The notes below the pieces were generated by a model. That model had not been told where the DNA came from, did not search any database, and saw only the letters and a program-made list of their open reading frames with translations. Positions 16,392 to 24,014 of a stretch of 33,103 nt of DNA are shown here, piece after piece; position 1 is the first letter of the stretch, and every line of letters begins with the position of its first letter. Source of the DNA: VRUG01 sp965372745 (GTDB lineage Bacteria > Planctomycetota > Phycisphaerae > Sedimentisphaerales > Anaerobacaceae); NCBI GenBank assembly GCA_965372745.1, contig CBDVDM010000018.1:1-33103 (forward strand), read 5' to 3'. The translations under genes were made by a program, and so were the position numbers.

Positions 16392-16919
16392 TTAACCCAT
16401 GCTCAAGGCTTTTACTCGATACTCCTAACCCTCTGCAACATGAATAAAAGTATTGTTTTATGCTGATATTATCACGACTTTTTATCGCGACGGTGACAGC
16501 TTTATGTCGCTGGCAGCGAAAAACTATCTTAACTCTTTTAACATTGGTACCTTGTCGGATTCCAATAAGTTTATATTACTAACGCCACTGTGTGGCTGCC
16601 ATTTAGCCCTTACAACACTATGGAAACAGTATTGCTCTCTAAGCTCTGACCTGCTGTATTAACTGCCCTCCAATAGAATTCCTGCCGGCTGGGCTGTTAA
16701 GTTAATCTCTCCGTTGCAGGTTTTATCAATAACATCCCACGGACTAAACTGACCATCCGTTGGCAGCTTCTCTCTTCTTTCGATGATATAGCTTTGCACC
16801 GCTCCCTCTGAGCCGTTTGAAGGACTGTCCCATACAAGCCATAATGAAGCCTGTCGTTCGCATATCGAGTGCAATTTCGTTGGTCTACCCGGTATTTTCT
16901 CCTTTATAGATTCGTCCAT
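16392..16919 (-). pseudogene. Fibronectin-III-like ORF interrupted by a 246-nt insertion
   Basis: The ATG at 16919 has a good site (TTCAGGAGAGGCAA), and 84 codons encode an FN3-like domain homologous to the two paralogues at 23337 and 24015: IPGRPTKLHSI, LWLVWDSPSNGSEGAVQSYI, IIERREK, NLTAQPAGILLE. After GAG the frame runs into GGC AGT TAA (16659-16667). Removing 16422-16667 rejoins GAG to TATCGAGTAAAAGCC, so the protein reads LLEYRVKALSMG before a second stop at 16392-16394; family members continue for about 12 more residues. Thus the copy is both interrupted and truncated. It could still be translated as an 86-residue product. Preceded by a small membrane protein gene. Confidence 0.75.
16422..16667 (-). 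mobile_element. 246-nt structured insertion of unknown class
   Basis: Bounded by a possible 4-bp GGAG duplication (16668-16671 and 16422-16425) and placed exactly between the codons for Glu and Tyr of the FN3 reading frame. No terminal inverted repeats are visible (left end GGCAGTTAATACAGC; right end GTTGCAGAGGGTTAGGAG). Inside, several hairpins stand out: CAATACT/AGTGTTG, GGCT/AGCC, CCAC/GTGG, ATTGG/CCAAT, TCGCT/AGCGA and GCTGTCAC/GTGA...CAGC. No ORF longer than a few codons. It could be a non-autonomous IS200/IS605-like or MITE element. A group I intron was considered but the ends do not give both a 5'-exon U and a terminal G. Confidence 0.5.
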
Positions 16920-16957
16920 TTGCCTCTCCTGAAAAATGTTGGTAATTTTCTATAGAT

Positions 16958-17125
16958 TTAGTCAATGTCGAAAAATCCTGCGATGAGCCAATAAAGCACC
17001 CAGCCGATACTCAATAGTGCGCATACCACAAGAAATGAAAAGGACTTTGCAAACGGCAGTCCCAGCAATGCCCCCGCGATAACTACTACCAGCCGAACCG
17101 CTCCCTTTTTGAATGTGATTTTCAC
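16958..17125 (-). CDS. Small two-helix membrane protein
   Basis: 55 residues from a GTG start at 17125, chosen because GAGAGGATAACGGC lies directly before it; an upstream ATG would add an unlikely Arg-rich leader. Two hydrophobic segments (AVRLVVVIAGALLGLPFA and SFLVVCALLSIGWVLYWLIA) span most of the length, ending GFFDID. It precedes the FN3 fragment by 39 bp, so both may be co-transcribed. Holin-like size and layout, but no family can be named. Confidence 0.5.
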   Translation of the reverse strand: MKITFKKGAVRLVVVIAGALLGLPFAKSFSFLVVCALLSIGWVLYWLIAGFFDID

Positions 17126-17493
17126 GCCGTTATCCTCTCTATAGCGGCGCAAATGCTGAAATGAAAAAGAGCACCGCCACAATCGTGCTCGAGGAAGGCT
17201 CGCGAGAGCCTATCGGGACGCGAAAGCAAACGATGCTCTTACTATAGCAATGATGTAATGACCGCAGCTTATTGACCCTGATAGGTCAAAAAGCATACGG
17301 TGCCCTGTGTAGAAACAAAGAGCACCGAGCCTCCCACACGTTCCCGATTCTGAAAACTCGCGATTTTCCTCGAAACGTCTGAAATCTCAGTGATTCTTAT
17401 TTATATTTAATTGTCTTTAAAGATTATATCCTAAAACAATCGGCTATCAATAAATTTATTGAGTACGATTAATTAAATTCGAGGGTTATTGGC
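17126..17493. other. Gene-free stretch with a terminator-like and a second hairpin
   Basis: AAGAGCACCG (17167-17176) pairs with CGATGCTCTT (17231-17240), ten pairs with one G-T, enclosing a hairpin AGGCTC-GCGA-GAGCCT (17196-17211) with a GNRA tetraloop. On the minus strand the outer stem is followed by TTTTTC. A second hairpin GGTGC/GCACC lies at about 17299-17328. The strand and role are undetermined. Confidence 0.5.
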
Positions 17494-17676
17494 CTATTCA
17501 ATTTCCGATTCTATATTTTCAATACGACCATCCATGTCTTTAAGTGTTTTGTCTAATTCATACAGCATTTGTGTAAAATCTTGCCTCCAATAAGGTGTGC
17601 CAAGGTTACTATCGCTTAAATTATTTGTACAATCCCGTAGACGATTAATCACACCTCTAAGTTCACTTAATGACAT
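17494..17676 (-). CDS. Small coiled-coil protein
   Basis: 60 residues with GAAAGGAAATCATA before the ATG. LRGVINRLRDCTNNLS is followed after a PYW turn by a continuous helix MLYELDKTLKDMDGRIENIE with a heptad pattern. No family recognised. It ends the five-gene minus-strand cassette, 33 bp after the glycine-zipper gene; it may help a partner oligomerise. Confidence 0.55.
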   Translation of the reverse strand: MSLSELRGVINRLRDCTNNLSDSNLGTPYWRQDFTQMLYELDKTLKDMDGRIENIESEIE

Positions 17677-17709
17677 TATGATTTCCTTTCAAATAATTAT
17701 TTTACGTGA

Positions 17710-18504
17710 TTACTCTTTTGCGTCGCCCGTAATCTTAGGTACAATGTCGTTCATCGCATAATGTACAAATTGCTCTCCTAAGCCTGTCAGTTCGTATTGC
17801 TCTTCTTTATCAAATGCAGATTTATAACCGCTTGAAGAACCTCTTGGCTTCTTCGGCCGCGGAAGAAAATTGCCGTGATAGTCGACCTCTCTATGTTGCC
17901 TGATTACACTGCCCATGCTTAGGTCACGAATTATCACCTTGAACAAATCAACTTCCGCAGAATCTTCCCGTACAGGCTCCCCATGGAGTTTCTGCCATAT
18001 CCGATAACGAGTAATGCCGGATTTGTTGTAGATGCATCCGACAACACTAAAATGAGCCTCACTATACTTATCTATCCATTCAATAAATAACCTTATAACA
18101 TCATCGCTTGTCCTCGAACACGATGCAGCATTTGCCAGAATATTTCTGAGCAATACCCTTTTTTCTTCACTCTCAGCAGCAGACCAGTCTCTAAAACACT
18201 TCTTCACTAACGAGAGGTATTGAGGGCTTTGTATTCTTTCTTCCACCTTAGAGTCATTTATATCTAATCGAATCATAACCTCTGCCAAAGTAGTTCCGAT
18301 TTCCTTAATTTCTTCTTCCTGCAGTTTTAGCCACGATGCAAATATCTTATTAAATCTTTTCTGTTCTGCCCCAGACCATGCTCCACCAACTGCACCTGCA
18401 ATGCCACCAATACAGGCAAGAGCAAACTGTGCAACAACAGGACCAGAACCTCCCGCAAGTGCCTTCTCCATGTCTTTGCGAAGTTGTTCTTTCTCGTTTG
18501 CCAT
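17710..18504 (-). CDS. Glycine-zipper N-terminal protein of unknown function
   Basis: 264 residues from ATG 18504 (GAGG before it; an in-frame TTG at 18510 is rejected). Residues about 17-45 form a glycine-rich hydrophobic helix (FALACIGGIAGAVGGAWSG), which may insert in membrane or pack tightly. The centre is helical, with EEEIKEIGTTLAEVMIRLD and a segment KRVLLRNILANAAS followed by IEWIDKYSEAHFSVVGCIY, the layout of several poorly known proteins with a winged-helix-like end (ITRYRIWQKLHGEPV, then LTGLGEQFVHYA). I do not know its function. Neighbouring nucleases suggest a defence-type role, by context only. Confidence 0.65.
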   Translation of the reverse strand: MANEKEQLRKDMEKALAGGSGPVVAQFALACIGGIAGAVGGAWSGAEQKRFNKIFASWLKLQEEEIKEIGTTLAEVMIRLDINDSKVEERIQSPQYLSLVKKCFRDWSAAESEEKRVLLRNILANAASCSRTSDDVIRLFIEWIDKYSEAHFSVVGCIYNKSGITRYRIWQKLHGEPVREDSAEVDLFKVIIRDLSMGSVIRQHREVDYHGNFLPRPKKPRGSSSGYKSAFDKEEQYELTGLGEQFVHYAMNDIVPKITGDAKE

Positions 18505-18527
18505 TTTCAACCTCTATTCTAACCCTT

Positions 18528-18581
18528 TCACTCTCTCGCCCTGCAATTAGTTCCGCTTTTTTTGCCTTTTTCAGTAGCCAT
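18528..18581 (-). CDS. Possible 17-residue peptide
   Basis: ATG GCT ACT ... TGA directly after AAAGGAAAGAAAAT, between the repeat protein and the glycine-zipper gene. It is Lys/Arg-rich (MATEKGKKSG...). The RBS is good, the length is marginal; it may only be a translation-coupling leader. Confidence 0.3.
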   Translation of the reverse strand: MATEKGKKSGTNCRARE

Positions 18582-18597
18582 ATTTTCTTTCCTTTTT

Positions 18598-19032
18598 TTA
18601 AAAGAAGTTTTCTGGCCAAAGAAAAGCTGGCAAGTGTTGTCGGATTAATTTTGCTTGGGACTGATAGCCTCTCGCTTCAAGTTCCCTAACGAATACAGGC
18701 CAAGGCGGAATATTACTTTTGTATACATCAGATGAAGACGTCGACATACCACCACCTTGGGAAGTCGACAAGCCTCCATATTGCGAGGTGGACAAGCCTC
18801 CATATTGTGAGGTGGATAAACCACCATATTGCGAGGTAGACAAGCCTCCGTATTGCGAGGTAGACATACCACCATATTGCGAGGTGGACATGCCTCCGTA
18901 TTGCGAGGTGGACATGCCTCCGTATTGCGAGGTAGACATACCTCCATATTGCGAGGTAGATAAACCACCACCCTGTGCCGTACTTAAGTTACGAGGCCAA
19001 GTCCTCAGGTTCGGAATATTTGGTCGAGACAT
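18598..19032 (-). CDS. STSQYGG octapeptide-repeat protein
   Basis: 144 residues from ATG 19032 (AAAGGAGAACAACCA). Residues 1-15 are MSRPNIPNLRTWPRN; 16-95 are ten 8-residue units, (L/M)STSQYGG, eight of them perfect and the outer two carrying QGGG; 96-144 are a folded tail SNIPPWPVFVRELEARGY then AKLIRQHLPAF. I recall GGGLSTGP/GGGLYTGP repeat proteins with the same PNIxNLxTWPRN head and SNIPPWPVF tail in many bacteria; as far as I know they are uncharacterised. The repeat is Ser/Thr/Gln/Tyr/Gly-rich, a composition typical of flexible or self-assembling segments. It lies 62 bp downstream of the RecB-like nuclease. Confidence 0.75.
   Translation of the reverse strand: MSRPNIPNLRTWPRNLSTAQGGGLSTSQYGGMSTSQYGGMSTSQYGGMSTSQYGGMSTSQYGGLSTSQYGGLSTSQYGGLSTSQYGGLSTSQGGGMSTSSSDVYKSNIPPWPVFVRELEARGYQSQAKLIRQHLPAFLWPENFF
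18748..18987 (-). repeat. 24-bp tandem repeat coding for STSQYGG units
   Basis: Ten contiguous 24-bp units encode the octapeptides. Most differences are synonymous or swap Leu/Met at one codon, which suggests recent unit expansion or selection on the peptide. There are no spacers, so this is not a CRISPR array. Confidence 0.9.
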
Positions 19033-19093
19033 TGGTTGTTCTCCTTTTTCAAAATACTTTTTCATATTTACATAAAATCACTGTTCACACAAT

Positions 19094-20608
19094 TTAACCT
19101 TTGCTTATTTCAACCAGTCCATCTTTCAGAACCATTGTAGCCTTACAATCATCCTCGTTATACTCAAGGATTCTTTTCAATATATTTTTATCGTTGCTTT
19201 CTATATATTCATTGAACCATTGAATTGATAAAGCTCCTGAAGGCGTTTCGTCTCTCCACTTAAAACCAAGATAAGTCGCCAATGCTTTCAAAGAATAGCT
19301 TCCGAGAGGCCAATCAGTTTTACTTTGTATGATTTGGTATAAATCAATAACATTAGGATTTTCAAAAAATTTCTCCACGTTTTCCATTGAGATCACATCA
19401 GGATAGCGTTTTTGCAGTTTTTTATAGGTTGTCTTTTCATGTGGGGAGTAATAATAAACGGCATAGTCATCTTGTGGTAATGTTTCAATATATTCCCAAA
19501 ACTTTTGCCATATTTCTTTTTCTGCATCAGCTAATATTTCAGTTGCAGTAAAATCAATAAATCGCTCTTTGCTTCCGTTTCGTTCATAAACTCCGTGCAG
19601 ATAAACAAACTCCTGAGTAGGGTCATCTTCAATATCAAAAAAGAGTTCATAGCTTACATGAGGGAAAATGATAGGCTCATAAATGATAGGTTTTTTAGTT
19701 TGATAAAGAATCCTGGCCCGATCGATCGATTTTTGTAAACTTTTTTCACCGATACGAAGTAAAAAATCTTTATTCCCTGATTTCTTTTCTTTCTCCTTCT
19801 GCTTCATCACTTCGGCAACATCAATACCTAAAAACTCATCTATGTTTTCGATACCAAGGTCTCTGTTAATTCGATCCCGATTGCTTCTGCCAAGATAAAA
19901 AACGTTGGTTAGGTCTCTAGTTTCTTCACACCACTTTTTGCAGGAATTATACCAAGGACAAAGTTTGCAAATACCAGCCATCGCCGGCTTATTCTTGTCT
20001 TGGTCTTTCAGCAAAAGATCAACGTGCTGTTTAATTTGTTCATATAAGTCCCACCAGGTCTCTTTGGTTCTAGCCCCCATCGGAGCAATCAGGTCATATT
20101 CAACTTCTTCTCCATTAATATCGATTATCTTGCCGCTGTTATGAGCAGCAAATCCAAGTTTTTTTAAAAGGTTATTATACAGGCAAAGTTGAACGGCATA
20201 ATGTTTTTTGGGCCTACCCTCATCACCTTTTTCTTCGTCAGCACCTTCAAAGCCCACGCCTGATTTAATATCAATCGATATATAAGTATTATCAGGCAAT
20301 CTTTTCAGAAGGTCAGGGATCCCTATAATATTTTCATATTTCAAAACTCCTTGATAAATCAAAGGCGTTTTGTTTTTCATTGCCTCTATTGTCTTCTGAA
20401 AACGCTCGTCAATCGAACCTTCTTTTAAGTTCAAAAATTCTCCGAGCTTGGAGATGATTTTTTCTTCGTGTTTAACTCCTCTTTCCCACAATAACTCTAC
20501 GAAAGGATTTGTTTCTTGGATTTTTTCCTCTTGTGGTCCATAAATATCTCGCCAGACTTTATGTGGGCATTGAATATAATCATAAAGTGAGGAAGCTGTA
20601 ATATTCAT
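19094..20608 (-). CDS. TM0106-family RecB-like nuclease with DEDDy exonuclease domain
   Basis: 504 residues. The N-terminal half is a Cas4/RecB-like PD-(D/E)XK domain: CPHKVWRDIYG at 14-24, Asp in LIYQGVLKYENIIGIPDLL, catalytic YISIDIKSG at about 111-118, and a C-terminal cysteine cluster KLCPWYNSCKKWC that with Cys14 can hold an Fe-S cluster. The C-terminal half is an RNase-H-like exonuclease: ELFFDIEDDP, YYYSPHEKTTYKKL, VIDLYQII, SLKALATYLGF and LEYNEDDCKAT. This fusion matches the TM0106 family of putative nucleases. It lies 33 bp behind the separate exonuclease gene, so both should be co-transcribed. Stand-alone DNA repair is an alternative to a defence role. Confidence 0.85.
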   Translation of the reverse strand: MNITASSLYDYIQCPHKVWRDIYGPQEEKIQETNPFVELLWERGVKHEEKIISKLGEFLNLKEGSIDERFQKTIEAMKNKTPLIYQGVLKYENIIGIPDLLKRLPDNTYISIDIKSGVGFEGADEEKGDEGRPKKHYAVQLCLYNNLLKKLGFAAHNSGKIIDINGEEVEYDLIAPMGARTKETWWDLYEQIKQHVDLLLKDQDKNKPAMAGICKLCPWYNSCKKWCEETRDLTNVFYLGRSNRDRINRDLGIENIDEFLGIDVAEVMKQKEKEKKSGNKDFLLRIGEKSLQKSIDRARILYQTKKPIIYEPIIFPHVSYELFFDIEDDPTQEFVYLHGVYERNGSKERFIDFTATEILADAEKEIWQKFWEYIETLPQDDYAVYYYSPHEKTTYKKLQKRYPDVISMENVEKFFENPNVIDLYQIIQSKTDWPLGSYSLKALATYLGFKWRDETPSGALSIQWFNEYIESNDKNILKRILEYNEDDCKATMVLKDGLVEISKG

Positions 20609-20641
20609 AATTTTGATTCCTATTATTCTATTTAATTCATT

Positions 20642-21346
20642 CTATTTTTTAGGGAACCATTTATAAAAATTTTCACGTAGTATAGGGGTATCCATCCATG
20701 ATTGGTCTGGCTTGGGTTCTTTCAGTATTTCTTCAACAGTCTTAAGACGTTGAATTGGTTCAGTTCTTACAACCCCTCTTTGAGTAACCCATGCTATTTC
20801 TTTGCGTTTAATAATCTCTTTTGTAATGAGGTTTGTAATTTGGCTGTCCCCCAGTACATAATCCATAACTTTCTGATAATTTCCTGCATGCCATTCTTTT
20901 GGTGCATCTGCTCCATCCATTAGTTTTGCTTGTTTTATGCCCATAGCTTTTCCAACGGATGCAAGGCTGACCGGAAATCCTCGCTGATTGAAAAACTGAA
21001 ACATGGGGTCATATATATTTAATGCAATATCGGAGGCGAGCTGCATGTTTTCAGCATTGTGACCAATCCATTGAAGGTCAAATTGTAAGCCATTCCATGC
21101 ACAAATATAATATCCTTCGTCTTGCTTTGCCTTTAAGTACTCAAGAAGGTCATTAGCTGTTGTTTTTGATATTTGCAAAAGAGGTATATTATTTTCATCT
21201 ACTGAATACCAAACTTGCTCTTCACCTTTGTGAATTGCTGTTGAGGCTACTGAAATATGAAAAGGAGCATATTTGTCAAAGCTCTCTCCAGATTTTAATT
21301 CAAAGATATCAGAAATTTCAATATCAAAACTTAATAACTTCAACAT
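20642..21346 (-). CDS. DEDDy-type 3'-5' exonuclease-like protein
   Basis: 234 residues from ATG 21346 with GGAAAGGAAATTT before it; an upstream in-frame start would extend it by nine residues without an RBS. Exonuclease motifs: I LSFDIEIS (Asp, Glu), II ICAWNGLQFDLQWIG (Asp), III DYVLGDSQIT, a Tyr-x3-Asp that makes it DEDDy. YDPMFQFFNQRGFPVSLASV is the region between II and III as in PolB-like exonucleases. It is short and single-domain. As first gene of the nuclease cassette it may act on the ends made by its neighbour; this is inference. Confidence 0.78.
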   Translation of the reverse strand: MLKLLSFDIEISDIFELKSGESFDKYAPFHISVASTAIHKGEEQVWYSVDENNIPLLQISKTTANDLLEYLKAKQDEGYYICAWNGLQFDLQWIGHNAENMQLASDIALNIYDPMFQFFNQRGFPVSLASVGKAMGIKQAKLMDGADAPKEWHAGNYQKVMDYVLGDSQITNLITKEIIKRKEIAWVTQRGVVRTEPIQRLKTVEEILKEPKPDQSWMDTPILRENFYKWFPKK

Positions 21347-21974
21347 AAATTTCCTTTCCACAAATATTAACAATTCTTCGGAACCATCTCAGACGTGGAA
21401 TGCGGCATGTATGGGTTCAAGCTTAGTACATCTACTCAAGCCCACCCCGACGATCCAGAGTCAAAACGACCGTCCTTATTAGATATACGGATGTGCAAAA
21501 GACGTGCCATATACCCTTAAATAGCCCTTCTAAGTCTTAAATGCTTATCTTTTAATGACTTGCGCAGAAACTGTTTTAAGCCCAACCTGCCAAAATGAGT
21601 TTTATTCCCCAAACCTCTCTGCCATCTCGGCAGATTCCGAACAGCAGGCCTGTGAAATCTGTGTTAATCTGTGGTTAAAATTCCTTTCTCCCCTCAAAAT
21701 CAGTCGACTTTGGGGTAGATTAAATAAAAACTTGTAAGAATGGGCAAACTTTAATTGGCCCGCAGTGACGTATTTTGACACTGCCCGTGATTTTCTATTG
21801 AACCTGTCAGGCAGACTTAATTCAATGCAACTTAGTATACCCTTGAAGGGTAATAAATTCCCGCGAGTGGAATTGTAAATTATTGTTGTAAAATTACTTG
21901 ACCCGCGAATTAACGGGAAATTTCAACTGTGAGCACTATAACTATTTCAGAATAAATCGTTGGGAGTTAAAAAA
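21347..21974. other. Gene-free stretch between divergent genes
   Basis: 628 bp without a supported gene. It holds a string of CTGTGTTAATCTGTGGTTAAA at about 21659-21679, a pattern I recall as a widespread intergenic repeat; a perfect 6-bp inverted repeat TACCCT-TGA-AGGGTA at 21838-21852, a possible operator; and CTCGGCAGATTC-type strings resembling those at 32777. No promoter is convincing. Confidence 0.5.
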
Positions 21975-22802
21975 ATGAAAACCCAGATAATATTGATCCT
22001 CTCTATGGTGGCTTTGTCAGGCTGTACCTTTCAGAACCCATTTGTCCCGACTACCGAGCAAAAGGTGGACAAGGCCAAATTTGCGAAAAGCAAGGTGGAA
22101 ACGCAAATCGAACAGCAGACAAAACAATTCGTTACCGCCGTAAAAGAGGTATTGGAATCAAAAGAAAGCAGGAACAAAGAAGAACAGGTATCGCTGGAGC
22201 TTACCGAGCAGGCTGAAAGGCTCTTGGGTGGTGAACCGATAGAAAAAATCGATGTCCGAATTCTGCTGGATTTATACGATTCTGATATAGAAAAATATAA
22301 ACAGATGATCAGCCAAAAAGAAAAAATGGTAACGGTACTTAAAAAAAATGAATTAGACCATGAAACTACAATCGCCGCTTTGGAACAGCAGCTTGAAAGA
22401 GAGAAGGCAAGAGTATCTCTCTGGGGACGCATTAGAAATGCGGGGGTCAGTTTTATTATACTGCTGATTTTGGCGGTTGCCGGCCTGGCTATATTTGCGC
22501 CGCATGTGCTTGGATGGATAGTTTCCAAGATTCCATCACTGGTATCACTTCTCGGCGTGACCAGTTCTCGTGTCATCAGAAATATCGTTAAGGGTGTTCA
22601 AAAAGCACGTGCCCAAATTGCGGAAATGCCCGACGAGAAAAAACTAAGTAAGCTTGAGATACTTGATCTAATTGACTGCGGGTTAAAAGAAGAGGCCGAC
22701 GAGGAAACTACAAATATTGTCAAGGTGATAAGGAAAAAATATAACCTCGAAAGCATCTCTAAAAAATTAGAGAATCAGGCCCTGATGAAAGCATCAAAAT
22801 AA
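21975..22802 (+). CDS. Lipoprotein with coiled coil and transmembrane segment
   Basis: 275 residues from ATG 21975 (GGGAGTTAAAAAA; the TTG at 21960 lacks an RBS). Lipoprotein signal MKTQIILILSMVALSGC with Cys17, then a long charged helix (AKFAKSKVETQIEQQTKQFV, IAALEQQLEREKARVSLWG), a membrane segment (GVSFIILLILAVAGLAIFA), a second hydrophobic stretch (VLGWIVSKIPSLVSLLGVTSS) and a basic helical tail. It may therefore bridge membrane and surface. No family recognised. It lies upstream of the FN3 pair on the same strand, but 534 bp away. Confidence 0.65.
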   Translation: MKTQIILILSMVALSGCTFQNPFVPTTEQKVDKAKFAKSKVETQIEQQTKQFVTAVKEVLESKESRNKEEQVSLELTEQAERLLGGEPIEKIDVRILLDLYDSDIEKYKQMISQKEKMVTVLKKNELDHETTIAALEQQLEREKARVSLWGRIRNAGVSFIILLILAVAGLAIFAPHVLGWIVSKIPSLVSLLGVTSSRVIRNIVKGVQKARAQIAEMPDEKKLSKLEILDLIDCGLKEEADEETTNIVKVIRKKYNLESISKKLENQALMKASK

Positions 22803-23002
22803 AAAAACAGTACCGGAACGCAGTAATTGGATAAAAGAACCACTCAAAACCGCTGAAAAAAAAGGATTTTGCACAATAGTGACACAACGTTGTCACTCAC
22901 TATAAAAAAGACAAGCAACTTTAACCCATCAAGCCGATACTAAAATCCGATTATCCGCTATCGTCGGACAGGAGGAGTTAATTCACGTCAGGCAGTAGAA
23001 TC
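22803..23002. other. Gene-free stretch with a palindrome
   Basis: Contains the inverted repeat AGTGACA-CAACGT-TGTCACT (22878-22897), a possible operator or hairpin, just before TATAAAAAAG. Otherwise no structure seen. Confidence 0.4.
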
Positions 23003-23286
23003 TAATAGCTAAGTCAATTTACTTTACGGCTAAGCCGGTTTACTTTACCGCTGCGCACGCTGGATAAAGGCAAAGTAAGTTTACTTTACGGCTAACTAAA
23101 CTTGATTTACGGCTAACCTAATTTGATTTGAGGCAAAACCAATTTGATTTATCGCTAACTAAATTCGATTTATGACTAACTAAACTTGATTCATGGCTAA
23201 TCCAATTTGTTTTTCGGCTAACTCAATTTGATTTATGGCAAAAGCAATTTGGTTTATGGCTAATTAAATTTGATTTACGGCCCGCC
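23003..23286 (+). repeat. 21-bp tandem array upstream of the FN3 pair
   Basis: At least ten units begin at 23079, 23100, 23121, 23142, 23163, 23184, 23205, 23226, 23247 and 23268: exactly 21 bp apart, with three weaker units before them (23017, 23038, about 23059). Rough consensus ATTTGATTTAYGGCTAACTAA. There are no spacers. The array ends 51 bp before the ATG at 23337. A CCCG/CGGG hairpin follows at about 23281-23294. Confidence 0.85.
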
Positions 23287-23336
23287 AAAACGGGGCAAAT
23301 GGATATAACTTATTATTTTTAAGGAGCTTACCGAAA

Positions 23337-23960
23337 ATGGCACAATTTCCAAATGCAGAAGCAGATATAATAGCCCTCGCCAGCGCAATGGTTGCTGGTT
23401 ACGCAACCCACGCAGTCGATTTTCCAAACGCTGATGCCGCCGGGCTGACTACAATACTTGGCAACTACAATATTGCCAAGGCTGCACAGATCGATGCATT
23501 GGCAACAGCACAGGTCGCCACCGAGACCAAGAATTTCAAGCTCGATGCCCTCGAAGATATTATGAAGGATGAGCTGAAAAAATCCGAGGTTGATGTGGGC
23601 AGTACCTCCGAGAAGCTCGAGTATATCGGCTGGGGTCCGAAAGCGCCACCTACGCCTGCCGACCCTCCCGGCCAGCCCCGCAATCTCGACCCTGTAAGTC
23701 AGGGAGCTGGAACACTGTTTCTCGACTGGAAGGCCCCGGCGCACGGCTCCGGCGGTACGGTGCGAACCTATATTATCGAGAAGCGCGAGCAGCCCGCCGG
23801 TGGCGGCGAGTTCGGCAACTGGGCACATGTCGGCATAGCGCTGGAGACGGAAACGACACTGACAGACCAGCCGCGAGGCAAACAATTAGAATACCGCATT
23901 AAGGCTGTCAACGTCGGTGGTGAAAGCATCCCGTCTAATACAGCCGCCGTGGTATTGTAA
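23337..23960 (+). CDS. FN3-like domain protein, copy 1
   Basis: 207 residues, no signal peptide. Residues 1-100 are helical (QFPNAEADIIALASAMVAGY; LDALEDIMKDELKKSEVDVG), followed by a family marker KLEYIGWGPKAPP and a fibronectin-III-like domain at about 112-207 (PPGQPRNLDPV, LFLDWKAPAHGSGGTVRTYI, IIEKRE, QLEYRIKAVNVGGESIPSN, ending AVVL). RBS AAGGAG. It is a paralogue of the next gene, of the same length, and of the split copy at 16919. The role is unknown; FN3 domains usually mediate binding, in surface proteins or phage-type tails. Confidence 0.85.
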   Translation: MAQFPNAEADIIALASAMVAGYATHAVDFPNADAAGLTTILGNYNIAKAAQIDALATAQVATETKNFKLDALEDIMKDELKKSEVDVGSTSEKLEYIGWGPKAPPTPADPPGQPRNLDPVSQGAGTLFLDWKAPAHGSGGTVRTYIIEKREQPAGGGEFGNWAHVGIALETETTLTDQPRGKQLEYRIKAVNVGGESIPSNTAAVVL

Positions 23961-24014
23961 TTAGTGAATAGTTGTTAGTGAGTAGTGAATAGAAATTATA
24001 CTAAGGACTAAACA

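Noticed and set aside
16422..16667. Group I or group II intron
   Set aside because: Ends do not satisfy both the 5'-exon U and terminal G, and no group II ends or domain V are seen; kept only as an unclassified insertion.
18719..19075. Plus-strand reading frame with CEVDKPPY repeats
   Set aside because: It is the antisense of the STSQYGG repeat; tandem 24-bp units keep both strands open. The minus strand has the RBS and the conserved head and tail.
21555..21737. 60-codon plus-strand frame with ICVNLWLKF
   Set aside because: This string comes from a common intergenic repeat and is typical of spurious genes.
22031..22576. 181-codon minus-strand frame
   Set aside because: Lies fully inside the lipoprotein gene at 21975, Ser-rich antisense translation with no RBS.
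23003..23286. Array considered as CRISPR
   Set aside because: Units are contiguous, degenerate and have no unique spacers; no cas genes nearby.
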